A stretch of DNA of 64,000 nt, taken from assembly GCA_021229015.1 (NCBI GenBank), contig CM037792.1, positions 3,345,933 through 3,409,932 on the forward strand, given 5' to 3'. Shown piece after piece: positions 32,982 through 45,217 of this stretch; the first letter of the stretch is position 1; each line of letters begins with the position of its first letter. The translations under genes and the position numbers were made by a program. A model generated the notes under the pieces. It saw nothing but the letters and a program-made list of their open reading frames with translations. It ran no database searches and was not told the origin of the DNA. This DNA comes from Solen grandis (lineage: Eukaryota; Mollusca; Bivalvia; Adapedonta; Solenidae).

Positions 32982-35900
32982 GTAAGATCACGTGATCTCT
33001 GTATAAATGTATACGTCATCTATACATACATATGTTCTCCAATGTACACCTTTAGTTTCAATGTTAATCTGAAACTGCCTAAGATGCAAATTTAATTGGT
33101 ACAGTTTTTGCATAAAAAAATATGGATCATCCGCAGCCCGCCGTTTGGTTTTGTATGTTTGTTTTCTGGTTGGATTTGGTGTTTAAAGATTTCCACACTT
33201 GTATAGATTATAACGGCTATAACTTTTCGAGTTGGTTTACTGTCTGGTATCAGCGCATGGGGAAAACTAAGGGGTTAACAATGTTAACTATCGCCAAGCG
33301 TAGTGTAGAGATTGTTTATTACTTCCCTTTTTTCATTGCACGTGAAATCATTATTAAAGGCGTATTTCACAATATCAGTTTTTTTACTGTATAAACAAAG
33401 AAGGAAAATCAAAACTAGCGAACAGATTTTTTTTTTTAAACTTGGCATGATTATAGAGAATCACACTAGAAACAAATTTATGGGATAAAAATAGGGCCTC
33501 CATGCTATTTTCCCTGAATATGAGTTTCTTTGCTCTTTTCTGTCATGCCCAAGGGCAGATAACTCCATATTATGGACTATATAGTAAAAAAACTGCCATT
33601 GTGAAATACGCCCTTAATATAGGAACGGTCTTGAGGTGTCTGTTGGGCATGCACAAGTGTAGATCACTGGTCACATTATGGCAAAAAATAAATGTCAATA
33701 TGTGTTTACGTTTGGACTTGGGAAAGTACTGAGCCCAAGATATCTGAATTTGTTTACAAAATTGTTATAGGTGCTCGAGGTGTTGCTGTTCTTTTTCAGC
33801 AAAGATTTATAATATAAAGAGATGTACATGATTGTAAAACTAACCGATGGGCACTATGTAACAGTTAAGTAAACTGCTACCGGATGAGATTGACACTTAA
33901 ATCCTTGTATGGATTTATAAAGGATTCGCTAAATATTTTCATTATGAATACTGCTGGCTCCTACAAAAATAATGACATAATTATTCATTGGGGAGATTAA
34001 TCGTGTTTAAAACCGATACTTCATTATTACCAACAAAAAACATATAAACAATGAAACAATAAAAGGGTAAGGGAAACTTATGAAGATAAAATCGCTGTTT
34101 ACTCTTTCTGGCCCTTTTCAATAACTTTCCTCTTCAAAAAAATGAAATAATCCGGCCGCTACATACCAAAGTCGTAAAAAATGGTACTGTTATAGCTCCC
34201 TTGCTTAGCGCTCAGCATATAAGGGTAGTTGCAGGACTGGTTGGCCCGGTGTCAGAATAATGTGACTGGATATGGTATCATGCCACATGTCTACGGCGTG
34301 ATACTGCAGTGGGGCAGCACTATATCTGTCTCAAGTAGACATCTCCAAATGACTGAAATACTGTCGGTTGGACGTTAAATCGAACAAACAAACAATAAAG
34401 ATTAATACATGGACGAATAAATCACCATGAAAGCAGGCAAACCTTGACTTTTACCTTTATTCAGTCCATTAATTAATGTTACATTCACAGAAGCTATAGG
34501 TCTGACCTCTATCATTATCACTGAATGTAAATTTACAAATTTTGTTTAAGGTAAACTACAATAAAAACAAAATAATTCTTTATCAAAAGTTAAAGAATAT
34601 CTGAAACTAGTTCATAGAAATGATTAGTACGCCGATTTGAAAACTTGGAAAAAATCAGACAAGGATGTCGAATTAATAATGAAAAACTTTTTCTTGAAAC
34701 ACTACTCGTGGAAATAAAATCGCAATCAATATCGGCCTATAAAAAGAAATTACAAGTAAGGAAATACTATATATATTTTAATGAATAAAAGGATAGAAGA
34801 TAATCTTGATTAATACAAAATGCAACTACAGCAACTTAATGAAGAATCCCTTAATATACATAAAATTAGAATTAGGGACACTTTGGTAAGATCAATATAG
34901 AAGCATGCATTCATAGTTTTAAGAAACTTAACAAAATAGATGGACAGTGGCGAATATCATTAAGCAAACAGTTTTTACTTACAAATTGATTAAATATAAA
35001 GAATATTAAAAAAGATAGTACAATATGTCTTTTTCTCTGTTCCAGCGGCGGGTTGACCAATTATCTTTACATCTGTTCGTTACCGAGCCACGTGGTTGTG
35101 CCTGACAACCAGCCGCGTGAGGTGTTGCTGAGGGTGTACGGAGAATTCGCCAAGACAAGCGTCTTAGTAGTACAAAACTCTGTCATCTTTGCCCTGCTGT
35201 CAGAGAAAAAAATGGGACCAAAACTTTTTGGAATGAATCCTAGAGCCAGAATAGAAGAATTTATTCCGGTAAGATTCATGGTTTTACAAGTTTGAGCCTT
35301 CCAAAGGTTCCTTCCAGTGCATTTCTTAACATTAAATAAAGACGCAAAATTATATTTATCTAGACCTGGTGTCAACATGAAATGGTTGCCAACACACAAC
35401 GTTGCTTGACTTTCTAGTTCAAAAAGAGCAAGTAACCGAAAGCTACCTGTTAAACTTGCAAATGATTTCCTATAAATAATAACCTACATGACTGCTAGTT
35501 ATACTAATAATAGAAACTAGGTCAAAATGGCGCCTGATTATTTGGATTTAAATCAACTTAAACCGTATTTTTAGATTTTCTTCAAAAGGAAAAAGAATTC
35601 TTGATCATGCTGAAACAGATAATCAACTCTGCTTTGGTCTATACGACACTATACATCTGCTTCGATATACTAACCATATTTTGGGAAATTAAATTTCAAT
35701 TTTGACTCTGTATCCATGCATAGCCAAGAAATTTAGCAAAATTCTACTGTTATTTTTTATTTAATAGAGTAACCCGCATATATTACATTGACATTTATGA
35801 CACAGTGACCAGCTAGCATCTACTAATTTCAGAAATCAAAGAAACATTCAGTTTAAGTTCGCTGATGTAAATGGGTCACATCAAATTTCAGCTGCAATGG

Positions 35901-38900
35901 TATTTTCGGGTTTGCTAAATTATATACATCCTGACATGATTAAGTCTCCCATAGTTTGATTGAGTATTTTTTTTTTTTTTTTTCATTTTCAATTGAGTAA
36001 TTCAGCAAATACGCAGATTACTTAGCTGTTCCTTTGCTAAATCAAGTATTTATGCATGATTTCTTAAAAATTTAGAAGTACGGGAACATTTTGAGTTGGA
36101 GGTCATAGTTGGAATAAAGTTCTGGTTCAATGACTTGTTTAGTTTTACCTCATGTAATCTACACCTCCGTCGTCTGAAGACATCAGCGTATTCATCCTTG
36201 TTTTATACCATAACTTACTATATGACACTACAAATAGATGTTTAAATCGATTTATTTTCCATCAGTTAGTCAATCAATCATTCAATCAACCAGCTAATCA
36301 ATCAAACGATCAATCGATTTCTTCCAGAGCAAGACACTTCAGACAGCTGACCTCAACAACCCGACCATCTCTCGCATCATCGCCAGTAAACTTGCACACT
36401 TTCACTCTCTTGACATGCCACTGTGCAAGGAACCACGCTTTATCTACGACACCATGGACAGGTGAGTTAAAGGTTTCATTTGATCATGTAGGTTTGCTAT
36501 ATATTCATCGATAACAAGACTACATTTCAAGAACTTCTGTACTGACCCCGGTGGCCGAGTGGTTAGAGTGTCCGTCTCGGAAGCAGGATGTCGTGGGTTC
36601 GATCCCCGGCCGCGATAAACCGAAGTCGTAAGAAATGGCACTGGTATAGCTCCCTTGCTTGGCGCTCAGCATATAAGGGCAGTTGCAGAACTGGTTGGCC
36701 CGGTGTCAGGATAATGTGACTGGGTATGGTATCATGCCACATACCTACGGCGTGAAGCTGCAGTGCGACAGCAGTATATCTGTCTCAAATATACGTCCTC
36801 CCACCGACAGGATTTCAATCATTTGGAGGTATACTAACGTCAGAAAAACGTACAAATTTAGTCCCCAAGCAATATATGATAATTATCAAGCCCGTGTTAG
36901 CAAACCTTCAATAAAAACTTAGATATTTACTAATCTAAATATAGTAGATTTTCTCTGACATTTATTCACTTAAAGGCATCTCAAAACCCTTATATAAGTG
37001 ACCCCCCCCCCACCCCCCAACCCCCCACCCCCTCCACCCCCCATTTATTCACCCACCCAGCATGTGTGGGCATCTGTTTTCTGATAAGCCAGGCTGCCAC
37101 AGTCTGTCACGATGTGTCTGTCACACAGGTATTGTTCAAGATCCAAGTGTATGTATGCTATATTTGGGGGTTGAACATAGTCATTCACAGTTTGTAAAGG
37201 AAATAGTTGTGAATATACCAATTACGCAATTCTAAATACCAGAAATTATTCTATCAGTTATTTTTTATTCTTTTTTATTTAATTAAAAAATTTTTTTTTT
37301 TTTTTTTTTTGGTTTTTTTTATTTTGATTTGTAAAATTTATCATAAAAAGCGACATTAAGTTTGGAAATAAATTTTGTATTACTAAATACTTTCATTCTC
37401 TCAATTCTTCCCTCAAATCATTGTTTATGTCAGAAAATCAACACTGTTTTTTTCAAAATCAAATATTTAACTATGAAATAAATACATAATCATGCAGTTA
37501 CAAAATTGACACCTAGTAATTATTGCAATAAAGAATATGTAAGGGATCATACAGTAAACAACCCACATTATCACTAACATTCATTAAAATGTTTATGGCT
37601 TTGTGAAAAACTAGCCTACTGTCTCACTTCCATACTAGCAGGTAATTTAGTTTTGCATTAACCCATCAGAGGTTTTACTGTGACAGATTAGTACTATATT
37701 GGCTAAAAACTCCCTGCAGTGATGACCAGCAATTAGCAGGTCTGGTCACAGCAGGTGGGGGCCTGGCTCAGTGGGATACCACATTCCTTTCGAGATGCCT
37801 TTAAGATGCATTATGTAATGAATATGTTAAATAGAGAGACTACAAGATTAGTAACTAGGTTTAATTGTTGTGTTCTAATTCACTGAAAATATAAGCCGCC
37901 AATTTGGTGATTTTAAGCAAAGGAGAATCTAGGCTTAGATACTTTGAAAATGACAAAATACTGAAATAACAGCATGGAGCATCGGTTTTGGACTGTCTTA
38001 GGTTCTACCCGGGTGCTTCTTTGCACTTGGGGTATTCATCCATCTGTAATAAGTTGGACAAAGCGCAATATCTAGCGTAAATTTTGGAATTATTTCTCTT
38101 TTACTCAGGAGACGCCGTGTGATTAAGATTTGTAGATTATAGAACTTATTTTCTTGAGATATTTTTATTTTAGAGTCTGTTAGTATAGTCATATTGAAAA
38201 CTATTTTACTTTAAAAAAAAAAATAAAGAAAAGAACTTACGTCATCATTGTTTTTGTCTGGTTTCATGAATATTCAAAGTTTGGACTCCTGATTCGTCGA
38301 TAAAGGGGTTTCAAATACGACAAAACAAAGAACTCCTGGAGGTTGGTTAGGGGTTAAACAAGACATTAATTGTTGATAATGGTTCCCATGTGTTTTACTC
38401 ACAGATGGATGAAGGAAGTTGACGTTAGCCTCAGTCGAGACAAGTCCGCCGGGAACCAGGACTTGTTAGAACGGTTCAGAAACTTCAATTTAGGCCAGGA
38501 ATTGGAAGCCCTTAAGTAAGTACTGTTAACTCTGTAAACACGTGTTGTGTAATATCATGGCTAGGTAGATATCTCTCCGTATTGCGTACCATTTCAGTCA
38601 CAAGTTATTATCTTAAAAGTTCAGATAATTTCTTAAAATTATCGCCAATGCACTTAAACGCAGCCGTGCCTTGGTTCATTCTGATATGTTTAGAGTGCAT
38701 TTAAAACGTCAGTGTACGGATCTGTATTCAAATTTAGACACATTTTTTATCCATTTTAAAAGTGAGTATTATATATCTTTACACATTTCAGGAAGATTCT
38801 CTGTAACGTGTCGTCCCCTGTTGTGTTCTCCCATAATGATTTACAGGCAGGTAAGGAAAAAAAATGTTTGTAATGTATAGTCGATGGTAATACTGAACCT

Positions 38901-41900
38901 CGTTTATCTGAAATCGTATATGAAAACCTCGGAAAAATTATATTTCGAAGTAGGACTTCGCTTATGAAACTAAGAAAAAGCAGCGATTTTTTTCTTCAAA
39001 ATTTATATAATTTTGGTTTAAAAGAAAGATAAACATACTTATCCCTTTTTGTGTATTACATTTAGACTCTTTTGACATGAATTTAGCAATATTGCGTCAA
39101 AAAAATATTTAATTAACATGTAAATTGTTTTAATTCAAGCATTTTGTGGATATGTTTTTAATGATGCATTAAGCATCCATTTATATATAAGGGCTTAAGG
39201 CCAAAATTTAACTCGATGTAACGTCTTAAACGAATTTGAGATATCGAGATATTCGCTTAGCCAGCTTTCAGAAAATGTCAGATGACAATAAATATGTAGG
39301 TTTTCCAGAATGGAATAAAACAACAATTACGGTAAAGTTTTGCAATGATTCCGCTACATTTCGGACCTCGTGGTTTTCCAAAGGGAAATAATTCAATAAC
39401 AATTAAATTAATGTTGTAGCTTAAAAATTCATGTTTTTATGCCCCCGAGATCTGTGATCGGGGGCATATTGTTTTTGCCCTGTCTGTTGGTTAGTTTGGA
39501 ATTATCTCTCTTTTTTTGGGGAGCATAACTTATAAACTATACAAGGTATTGACTTGAAACTTAAAATATAGATTGTGAGATTGGGAAGTGCAGTAAGCAA
39601 AAACCGTACAACTAGAAATAGTGCAGTGACTGAGAACCATAACGCTTCCAAATCTGGTTTTTGATTATCTCCCTTTAATTTTTATAAATTTCTTTCGGGA
39701 GAAAAATTCATAAATAAAAGACCGTATGGACTTAAAACTTAACATAAAATGATAGGAAGTAGGATCAGTGCAGTAACCAAGAACCATAACTCTGCCTGGT
39801 CTTGTATTCTGATTATCTCCCTTTATTTTATATATCAATTTTTGTCGAGACCATAACTCAACTATTCAAGGTATTCTTTTGAAAGTTAAATATAAATAGT
39901 GAGTTGCAGAAGTGTAATGATTATGAAACACAAATCTGTCGGGTTTTAATTTTTTTAATTAGCTCCCTTTATTTTTTTGATGATTCTTGTCTTGAGCATT
40001 ACTAATTACTATAAATAGTAAAGGCTATATTTATGACATACTTACTCCACTCATGAGTGGCTTTTACTTGACATCAATTATATGGCATCTGACCCGCTCA
40101 TACGGGGACATAGTGTTTTTCGAACACATCTTGTTTTTTTTCCTTCAAGTAGGGTGAATTAATAAGTCACCTTAACGGTATATGGCAGATAAAATATTGT
40201 AAGCATTAGGATGACAAGAGTTGTTTTTCTTTCCAGTAAACGTTTTAACAACAACAACAACAAAAACTAAACCGTTCTGAACAATATCAAACCGTTTTCC
40301 GGACATAAAACGCAAGTTATTTCTCTTTCCTAAAAAAATTAAATCGTGAAAACGAAAGTAGAAATAAAAGTTATATGGGAAACAGTTATGTACCGCTAAG
40401 TTACACTATCAATTAAAACATTTATACAATAAAAATAACATCGTGGTTTGAGTGTACCTTAACCCTTTCCCTCATAGAGGACACCATGAAAATACCTATG
40501 CGAACAGCATAAAACCAGATCAGCCTGCGAGTAACTCGCAGGCTGATCAGGTTTTATGCTGTTCGCTGCTCCTCGATCATTGGTCTGGAAATGAGGATTT
40601 TTTAATTAAATTTGGTAAGGTTTAACTGTGGTTTTCTGCAGATCAGGCTTTTTGTGGTACCTATTGAATGCGTCAAAATGAGTCTATATAAGGGAAAGGG
40701 TTAATTGAGTCTTTTTAATAAGAATGCGAACGATGGAGAGCATTTAGGAACGAAAACTTGGTCAGACAAAAATACAACTCTAGTCATAGTTGCCTCCCAT
40801 CGACCGTTACTCGATTTAATAAGTAAGCCGTTCCAATGTCGTACCTGATAGTTTTTCTCTATTTTAGGTAATTTATGTTCTTGCACTTCGTTCAGGTGAA
40901 ATAGATAAATGTCTCTCAGACTACTGCAATGAATTTCACTTATTATAATAATAATTTAACCGTTTACTTCATGAATATTAATGTACAAATTCATGTCTTC
41001 AGGAATATTAATGGAATTTTCTTTTTTTCTTTTTTTTTTTGCCACAGATGACTGTAGATATTGAGCTACAATTTTGTATGAGCAAACAGAGGAGACCCTG
41101 ATCTGGGTCTGCTCTGTTTGCCTTTGCGTCAGAATGATTCTATATGAAGTAAAGAGTTTACTTGTTTGCAGGTAACGTTCTTTTGTCAGGGAGAGGGGAA
41201 ATCACAGAGGATTCACTGACTTTGATAGACTGGGAATTTTGTAGTTACAACCTCCGGTAAGGGATGCATTGAGATGAATTAAAACAGCCAGAAAGTTTGC
41301 GTGTAAGGACTGTTTTGATTGGGTCATCCGATCCACGTGACAGGTTTTAATTTCCAACCCCGTTGGAATTGAGATCTTTACTTTATGGCTAATCCTGTGC
41401 ACACTTCTTTTCTAACACTATAACACATTAATTAAGACGGCTTCTTATTGTAATGAAGTAACACCATATTTTAGTTCATTATAAATGCAACACCATGAAA
41501 TGATTTTGAGAAATATGTGATATGTGACTTTTTCGTGATATCATTTTATGTTTATTATCTATATGTATTACAGAAATGTACACAAATAAAGTTATGATAA
41601 CAATAAGCATTTCCGTATGCAAATTACAAACATCGATCGATAACATACTGTAAATTTAATATTTTTTCCATAATTGATAGGTTATACACTAGGAACCATT
41701 TGGCAATACTACACTGTTTCTAAATAATATCCCAGAAATAAGGATCCGTGGTTTTGTTAAATATGTAATTAATGTCATCGAATAAACTTTTTGTAGAGTC
41801 TGTTGGTTGAAAGCTGAAACAAACCAGTTGTTCCTGCTATTGTCAGGAGAATATGACTTGATATACAAACATGTCAATTATATGTGACGTAAAACTGTAG

Positions 41901-44900
41901 AGGGGCAGATCTATGGCTGTTTTCTGTTTGTTTACATGTTTTGTATATTAGTAGTTAAAGTTCCCAAATGACAGACATTTTGCCATTTGAAACCTTGTCA
42001 AATACTTACTGAGGGAGCTTAAATTATTAAAGTAACTAATTAAGTTACTGATACAAGACAATGGATGCTATATGACACTTCGATTGAAAACCAAGACTGT
42101 TTCTATATTTTAGAGGGTTTGACCTGGCCACTCACTTTTTAGAGTGGTGCTTTGATTATTCCTACACTAAGGCACCGTTCTTCAAGTATACAGAGGAGTC
42201 GTATCCGTCCAGGGAACAACAGGTAAGGCAAATACCTGTTGCCTTAAAACTACATTTAATGTAATAACATAAACTTTTTTTATGAAATACACATAACATA
42301 TACCTTTCATGTAATAAAATAATCAAATACACGTCTGCATTTCTTGAAATACACATCTAATTAAATGCAAAAATATTAAATTTTAATATTTTACACGTAT
42401 ATCTGTAAAAAAAAACACACATCTTCTTTTGTTGAAATACATAAACCATCATTATTATCACTTAAATCATGATACTTGACGATGTCGGAGATTCTATCGA
42501 AATTAAGTTCATAATCATGCATGTGAAAACGTTGAAATATGTAGAAATTTTATTTCGCTAATGCCATTTTTACGTCAAGGCCAGTCCTGCAAACCCGAAT
42601 TTGTGTCTGTATTTTCAGTTTGAATTCTTCCGTGCCTATATCCATGCTACCGGCGAGCGGCCAACGGAGAAGCAATTGGCCGACATGTACGTCGAAGTCA
42701 ATACGTTCGCCTTGGCCTCCAACTTTTTCTGGTGTCTGTTTGCCATCCATCAGAACGACAAATCCAATATAAAATTCGGCTTCTTGGTATACGCTTTCTA
42801 CCAAACACCTCCTTAACTCAAACTTTACCCTTTAACTCAACCTGTAAATCATTAATTTTTGTTGATATTTAATTTCGCTGATTATGTTCTTATGGGCATT
42901 TTTTGGTACATTTATTCGTGGATCTTTGTTCTACACTCAACAAAAAAAGAAACCTGACACTTTTAGTTTTTAAATATTTTGCACGTCTGCGAATTTATCC
43001 AAATTGTGTATATTGCACAAACATGTACTATCGACACACATTACACGTGCATCGTTTCGTCGTCATGTTATCAGTCAAATGCAGCTAGGCGTTAAATTTC
43101 CGTTTTTGTACGTGGGGCTCGTGCACGCGGAACGTGTTACAAAGCATTATACATGTCATCAGTGATCACGCAGTGAAATTCACATCTAAAGTAGATAAGT
43201 TTTACAATGCCATGTTGTCAGAAGCCGAGAGTAATAGGGCTATTGGAATGCTCCAGTGCGGTGCTTCCGTTGTCAACGTTAGCAGAACCTTTAACTGCAG
43301 TCGCAACACAATTCATGAGCTTGTTAGACGTTTTATGCAAACAGGTGGTGTGTCCGATCATCCCAGGTCAGGTAGACCAAGGGCAAGTACCCGAAGGGAT
43401 GATCGTGCCATTATCTTAATGCACTTACGTAACCGCTTCAGACCCGCGACGTTGACAGCACCTTTGTTTCAGGTAAGTGCTCAAACTATTCGCAATAGGT
43501 TACGCACACAAAGACGCCCAATTAGAGCCCGACGCCTATATACCGGTAGTATACTGACATTACGCCATCGTCAAGCCCGTATGGCACGGGCACGTGCCCA
43601 CCGTCACTGGCGTCGACGTGACTGGAACAGTGTTTCCGGACGAATCGCGATTCAATCTGAGTAATGCTGACGGCCGCACACGAGTCTATCGCCGGCAAGG
43701 TGAACGGTTCGCGCCCGTCTGTGTTAGAGAACATGATCATTTTGGGGGTGGTGGCGTAATGGTATGGGGGGGGGGGGGGGCAGAAAACCCGACTTATCGT
43801 TCTGCGAGGCAACTTAGATGCCCATGGGTACATTAACAATATTTTAAATGCAGAAGCGATTCCGTTTTTGAGAAGAAATGCTCCAGCTGTTTTCCAGCAG
43901 GATAATGCCCGTCCCCACACAGCAAGAATTACACGTGCTCACTTAGCAGCAGCAAAAGTTAACGTCATGCAATGGCCAGCAATGACTCCGAATATGAATC
44001 CAATAAAGCATATCTGGGACGAGCTTGGCAGAAACATTCGCCAAAAAGACATGCTCCACAAAATATCCAAGAGCTGACAAATGCATTGATTCATGAATGG
44101 AACAATCTTCCCAACAGACTTGTACAACGTTACGTCAATTCGATGCGACGACGCGTGGATACACTCATTAGAGCTAGAGGTGCTCACGTCCAATATTGAT
44201 TTCAATACCGGAACACTTGCACATTATTAAAGGGTTAAAATTCACCAGAAAAATGTCAATGCCATTATATCCAAACTGATAAATTCGTTTTGACCCCTTT
44301 CATTGAAATTACGTAATTTAACCAACTTAAACCATGACCAATAAAACCAAAATGTATATCTGGGTTGGGAATTGATCATTTTAACATGCCCAAAAGTTGA
44401 TGTCATGCTGTATTGTCTATTTTCTGAAAAAATGAATAAAACATACACTGTCAGGTTTCTTTTTTTGTTGAGTGTAGAAAACATGAGGTCTATATAAGAG
44501 ACGAAGTTTTTAATTAATATTGTGGATATAACTTTCACAAAAGCGACGAAAATAAAGAGCCGCAGGGAAATTAATGATTTTACAGTATATCTTTATGACT
44601 TGAATACTAATTTAGAGAAATTTAAATGGCATATGAGACCGTGTAGAATCTGAGCTTAGAATGCAGAGAAAATCTTAATCAGGTCTACACTGTTTGACAA
44701 GACATCAAAACCCTTTAAGATGAAAGGGCAAAAAAAAAGCTGTTTAAGCGCATTATAATGCTGTACGTTTAGTACAGGAATTCAACCCCTGCCCTGACTA
44801 ACCTCAATTCGACCTAAAAGAAAACAACTTTCTCTAATAGGTGTAGGTCATTATCTCGCTGATAGTCTTCCCTCAGTCATCGTCGGGTACCCATGCCCGA

Positions 44901-45217
44901 TCGATCTATAGCCTACATCGGCCGTGGGATTTTACGCTTATATTTTGGTTTCATTTGACATAACGTCAAAGTTTATTGAACAAAAAACATTTGAAATTGC
45001 GATTTGCATGAATGTGTTTGTCGAAATGTTTAGATTTCAATTGGTTTCACAGATTTTATTTTGAGGCGGCCCAGTGCCATGTAAATTGCTGGTAACATAT
45101 TTTATTTTTCAGGAATATGCGGATTGTCGTCTAATGGCGTATTTCACGTTGAAAGAGACTGTCACAGCTTCGATACGAGGCGGAACTAAAAATTTAGGTC
45201 AATTTCAGATGATTTAA
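32860..45217 (+). CDS. CHKA/CHKB-like: Choline/ethanolamine kinase, complete nine-exon gene
   Basis: This kinase phosphorylates choline (and often ethanolamine) with ATP, the first step of the CDP-choline/CDP-ethanolamine (Kennedy) pathway in the cytosol. Coding exons are 32860-32981, 35046-35268, 36328-36461, 38405-38515, 38792-38850, 41172-41256, 42114-42222, 42619-42786 and 45113-45217. They total 1116 nt, 371 aa plus stop; all have AG acceptors, GT donors and matching phases. Key parts are SGGLTNYLYICSLP and REVLLRVYGE near the nucleotide-binding lobe, KKMGPKLFG, the Brenner motif VVFSHNDLQAGN with catalytic Asp213, LIDWEFCSYN with Asp236, and RGFDLATHFLEW. Length is close to animal CHK and ETNK. 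The sequence fits CHKA/CHKB better than ETNK, but substrate preference cannot be set. A Tc1 copy lies in the last intron. A possible polyadenylation signal ATTAAA is at 45275. Confidence 0.93.
33354..33617. mobile_element. MITE in choline kinase intron 1
   Basis: Inverted ends TTAAAGGCGTATTTCACAAT and ATTGTGAAATACGCCCTTAA are 20 bases with one mismatch, and pairing extends through CAGTTTTTTTACT. Terminal TTAA could be part of the ends or a TTAA target duplication. It is non-coding; the 90-aa and 76-aa ORFs here overlap the arms. Confidence 0.75.
34150..34400 (+). repeat. SINE family 1 copy in choline kinase intron 1
   Basis: The body matches the copy at 36544 (TATAGCTCCCTTGCTTAGCG, GGCCCGGTGTCAGAATAATG, TGACTGAAATACTGTCGG) and ends in an A-rich AAACAAACAAACA tail. 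The tRNA-like head is mostly missing. Confidence 0.85.
35046..35268 (+). CDS. Choline kinase exon 2
   Basis: It lies between CTGTTCCAG and CCG|GTAAGA and encodes residues 41-115: SGGLTNYLY, PREVLLRVYGE, LLSEKKMGPKLFG and RIEEFIP. These match the N-lobe and the hinge that ends ..EFIP in CHK proteins. Confidence 0.93.
36328..36461 (+). CDS. Choline kinase exon 3
   Basis: It lies between TTCTTCCAG and CAG|GTGAGT and encodes residues 116-159 plus two bases. It includes SRIIASKLAHFHSLDMPLCK, the family's helix with LAxFHxMxMP. Confidence 0.92.
36544..36832 (+). repeat. Full SINE family 1 copy with tRNA-like head, in choline kinase intron 3
   Basis: The head has A box TGGCCGAGTGG and B box GGTTCGATCCC, then the family body. 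Flanks show no acceptor-stem pairing across the head, so it is a SINE and not a tRNA gene. It starts 83 bases after exon 3. Confidence 0.88.
36985..37060. repeat. C-rich low-complexity tract
   Basis: Runs of C (up to about 13) broken by single A or T give a strongly strand-biased tract in choline kinase intron 3. The G-rich complement has quadruplex potential. Confidence 0.8.
37590..37805 (+). repeat. Dispersed ~215-bp repeat, inverted partner at 46765
   Basis: CCCATCAGAGGTTTTAC, CTCCCTGCAGTGATGACCAG and GGGGGCCTGGCTCAGTGGGA recur in reverse complement at 46765-46985. No ends or coding were identified. Confidence 0.8.
37985..38080 (+). repeat. SINE family 2 remnant
   Basis: GGTTCTACCCGGGTGCTTCT and GGGGTATTCATCCATCTGTAATAAG match the family 2 body seen at 5600-5670. 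Confidence 0.6.
38405..38515 (+). CDS. Choline kinase exon 4
   Basis: It lies between CTCACAG and CTTAA|GTAAGT and encodes WMKEVDVSLSRDK and the NLGQELEAL helix, the variable region before the catalytic loop. Confidence 0.88.
38792..38850 (+). CDS. Choline kinase exon 5 (catalytic loop)
   Basis: This 59-nt exon lies between CATTTCAG and CAG|GTAAGG. It encodes VSSPVVFSHNDLQA, including His211 and the catalytic Asp213. The motif is completed by GN in the next exon. Mammalian CHK has FCHNDCQEGN here. Confidence 0.93.
39438..40135 (+). mobile_element. Composite repeat in choline kinase intron 5 ('GCCCCCGAGATCTGTGATCGGGGGC' end)
   Basis: It starts ATGCCCCCGAGATC with a short palindrome, contains repeated GAACCATAAC and TGATTATCTCCCTTTA blocks at a spacing of roughly 120-140 bases, and ends CATACGGGGACATAGTGTTT...CATCTTGTTT. 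The inverted end of this family also appears at 63740-63975. Confidence 0.65.
40459..40704. mobile_element. piggyBac-type MITE with central hairpin, copy 1
   Basis: TTAACCCTTTCCCTCATAG at the left is mirrored by CTATATAAGGGAAAGGGTTAA at the right, so TTAA flanks the element as in piggyBac insertions. A near-perfect palindrome of two 32-base arms (CGAACAGCATAAAACC... / ...GGTTTTATGCTGTTCG, one mismatch, one-base loop) lies at 40501-40565. Confidence 0.8.
41172..41256 (+). CDS. Choline kinase exon 6 (metal-binding Asp)
   Basis: It lies between TTGTTTGCAG and CCG|GTAAGG and encodes GNVLLSGRGE, then LTLIDWEFCSYNLR. Asp236 of LIDWE corresponds to the Mg-binding Asp of the family. The exon is in frame with exons 5 and 7. 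Confidence 0.93.
42114..42222 (+). CDS. Choline kinase exon 7
   Basis: It lies between ATATTTTAG and CAG|GTAAGG and encodes GFDLATHFLEWCFDYSYTKA then PSREQQ, matching [22 protein letters not shown] in vertebrate CHK. Confidence 0.93.
42619..42786 (+). CDS. Choline kinase exon 8
   Basis: It lies between ATTTTCAG and TTG|GTATAC and encodes FEFFRAYIHATG, VNTFALASNFFWCLFAIHQN and IKFGFL. The frame also runs on to TAA at 42816. The family, however, continues FGY(M/L)-(D/E)YA, which is found in exon 9, so the GTATAC donor is preferred. Read-through would give a 10-residue alternative tail. Confidence 0.9.
42934..44474 (+). mobile_element. Tc1-family transposon, 1541 bp
   Basis: Terminal inverted repeats of about 26 bases (CACTCAACAAAAAAAGAAAC followed by CTGACA) are flanked by TA on both sides (42932-42933 and 44475-44476), the Tc1/mariner target. 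The internal transposase gene is damaged. Identical ends suggest fairly recent insertion. Confidence 0.92.
43134..44199 (+). pseudogene. Tc1 transposase, inactivated
   Basis: An N-terminal helix-turn-helix domain (NRAIGMLQCGASVVNVSRTF; SGRPRASTRRDDR) leads to the DDE domain: first Asp in VFPDESRF, second in VFQQDNARPHTA, then NPIKHIWDELG. Frames change near 43625, at the 15-base G run 43766-43780 (after VMVWGG) and near 44050. The residue 35 after the second Asp, normally the catalytic Glu of DD34E enzymes, is Lys (codon AAG, one base from GAG). The start is not fixed: the open frame from 43134 has a 27-residue lead before the usual helix-turn-helix. Confidence 0.88.
45113..45217 (+). CDS. 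Choline kinase exon 9 (terminal)
   Basis: It lies between TTATTTTTCAG and TAA and encodes EYADCRLMAYFTLKETV plus a short tail. EYADCRLMAYF aligns with DYAQARFDAYF of vertebrate CHK. The phase joins exon 8 exactly. Confidence 0.88.
   Translation, partial: EYADCRLMAYFTLKETVTASIRGGTKNLGQFQMI

Larger units (their letters stand above)
42846..44590. mobile_element. MITE split by a Tc1 insertion, in choline kinase intron 8
   Basis: The halves at 42846-42933 (AATCATTAATTTTTGTTGAT, GTACATTTATTCGTGGATC) and 44475-44590 (ATTAATGATTTTACAGTA) match the uninterrupted copy at 14590-14785. Removing the Tc1 leaves about 200 bases, the size of that copy. Confidence 0.75.

Noticed and set aside
35067..35399. 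110-aa minus-strand ORF
   Set aside because: Antisense to choline kinase exon 2.
36544..36614. tRNA gene in the kinase intron
   Set aside because: A and B boxes are present but it is the head of a SINE repeated elsewhere in the window.
42550..42804. 84-aa minus-strand ORF
   Set aside because: Antisense to choline kinase exon 8, which has splice sites, phase and family homology.
43522..43920. 132-aa minus-strand ORF
   Set aside because: Antisense to the Tc1 transposase and passing through its G run.
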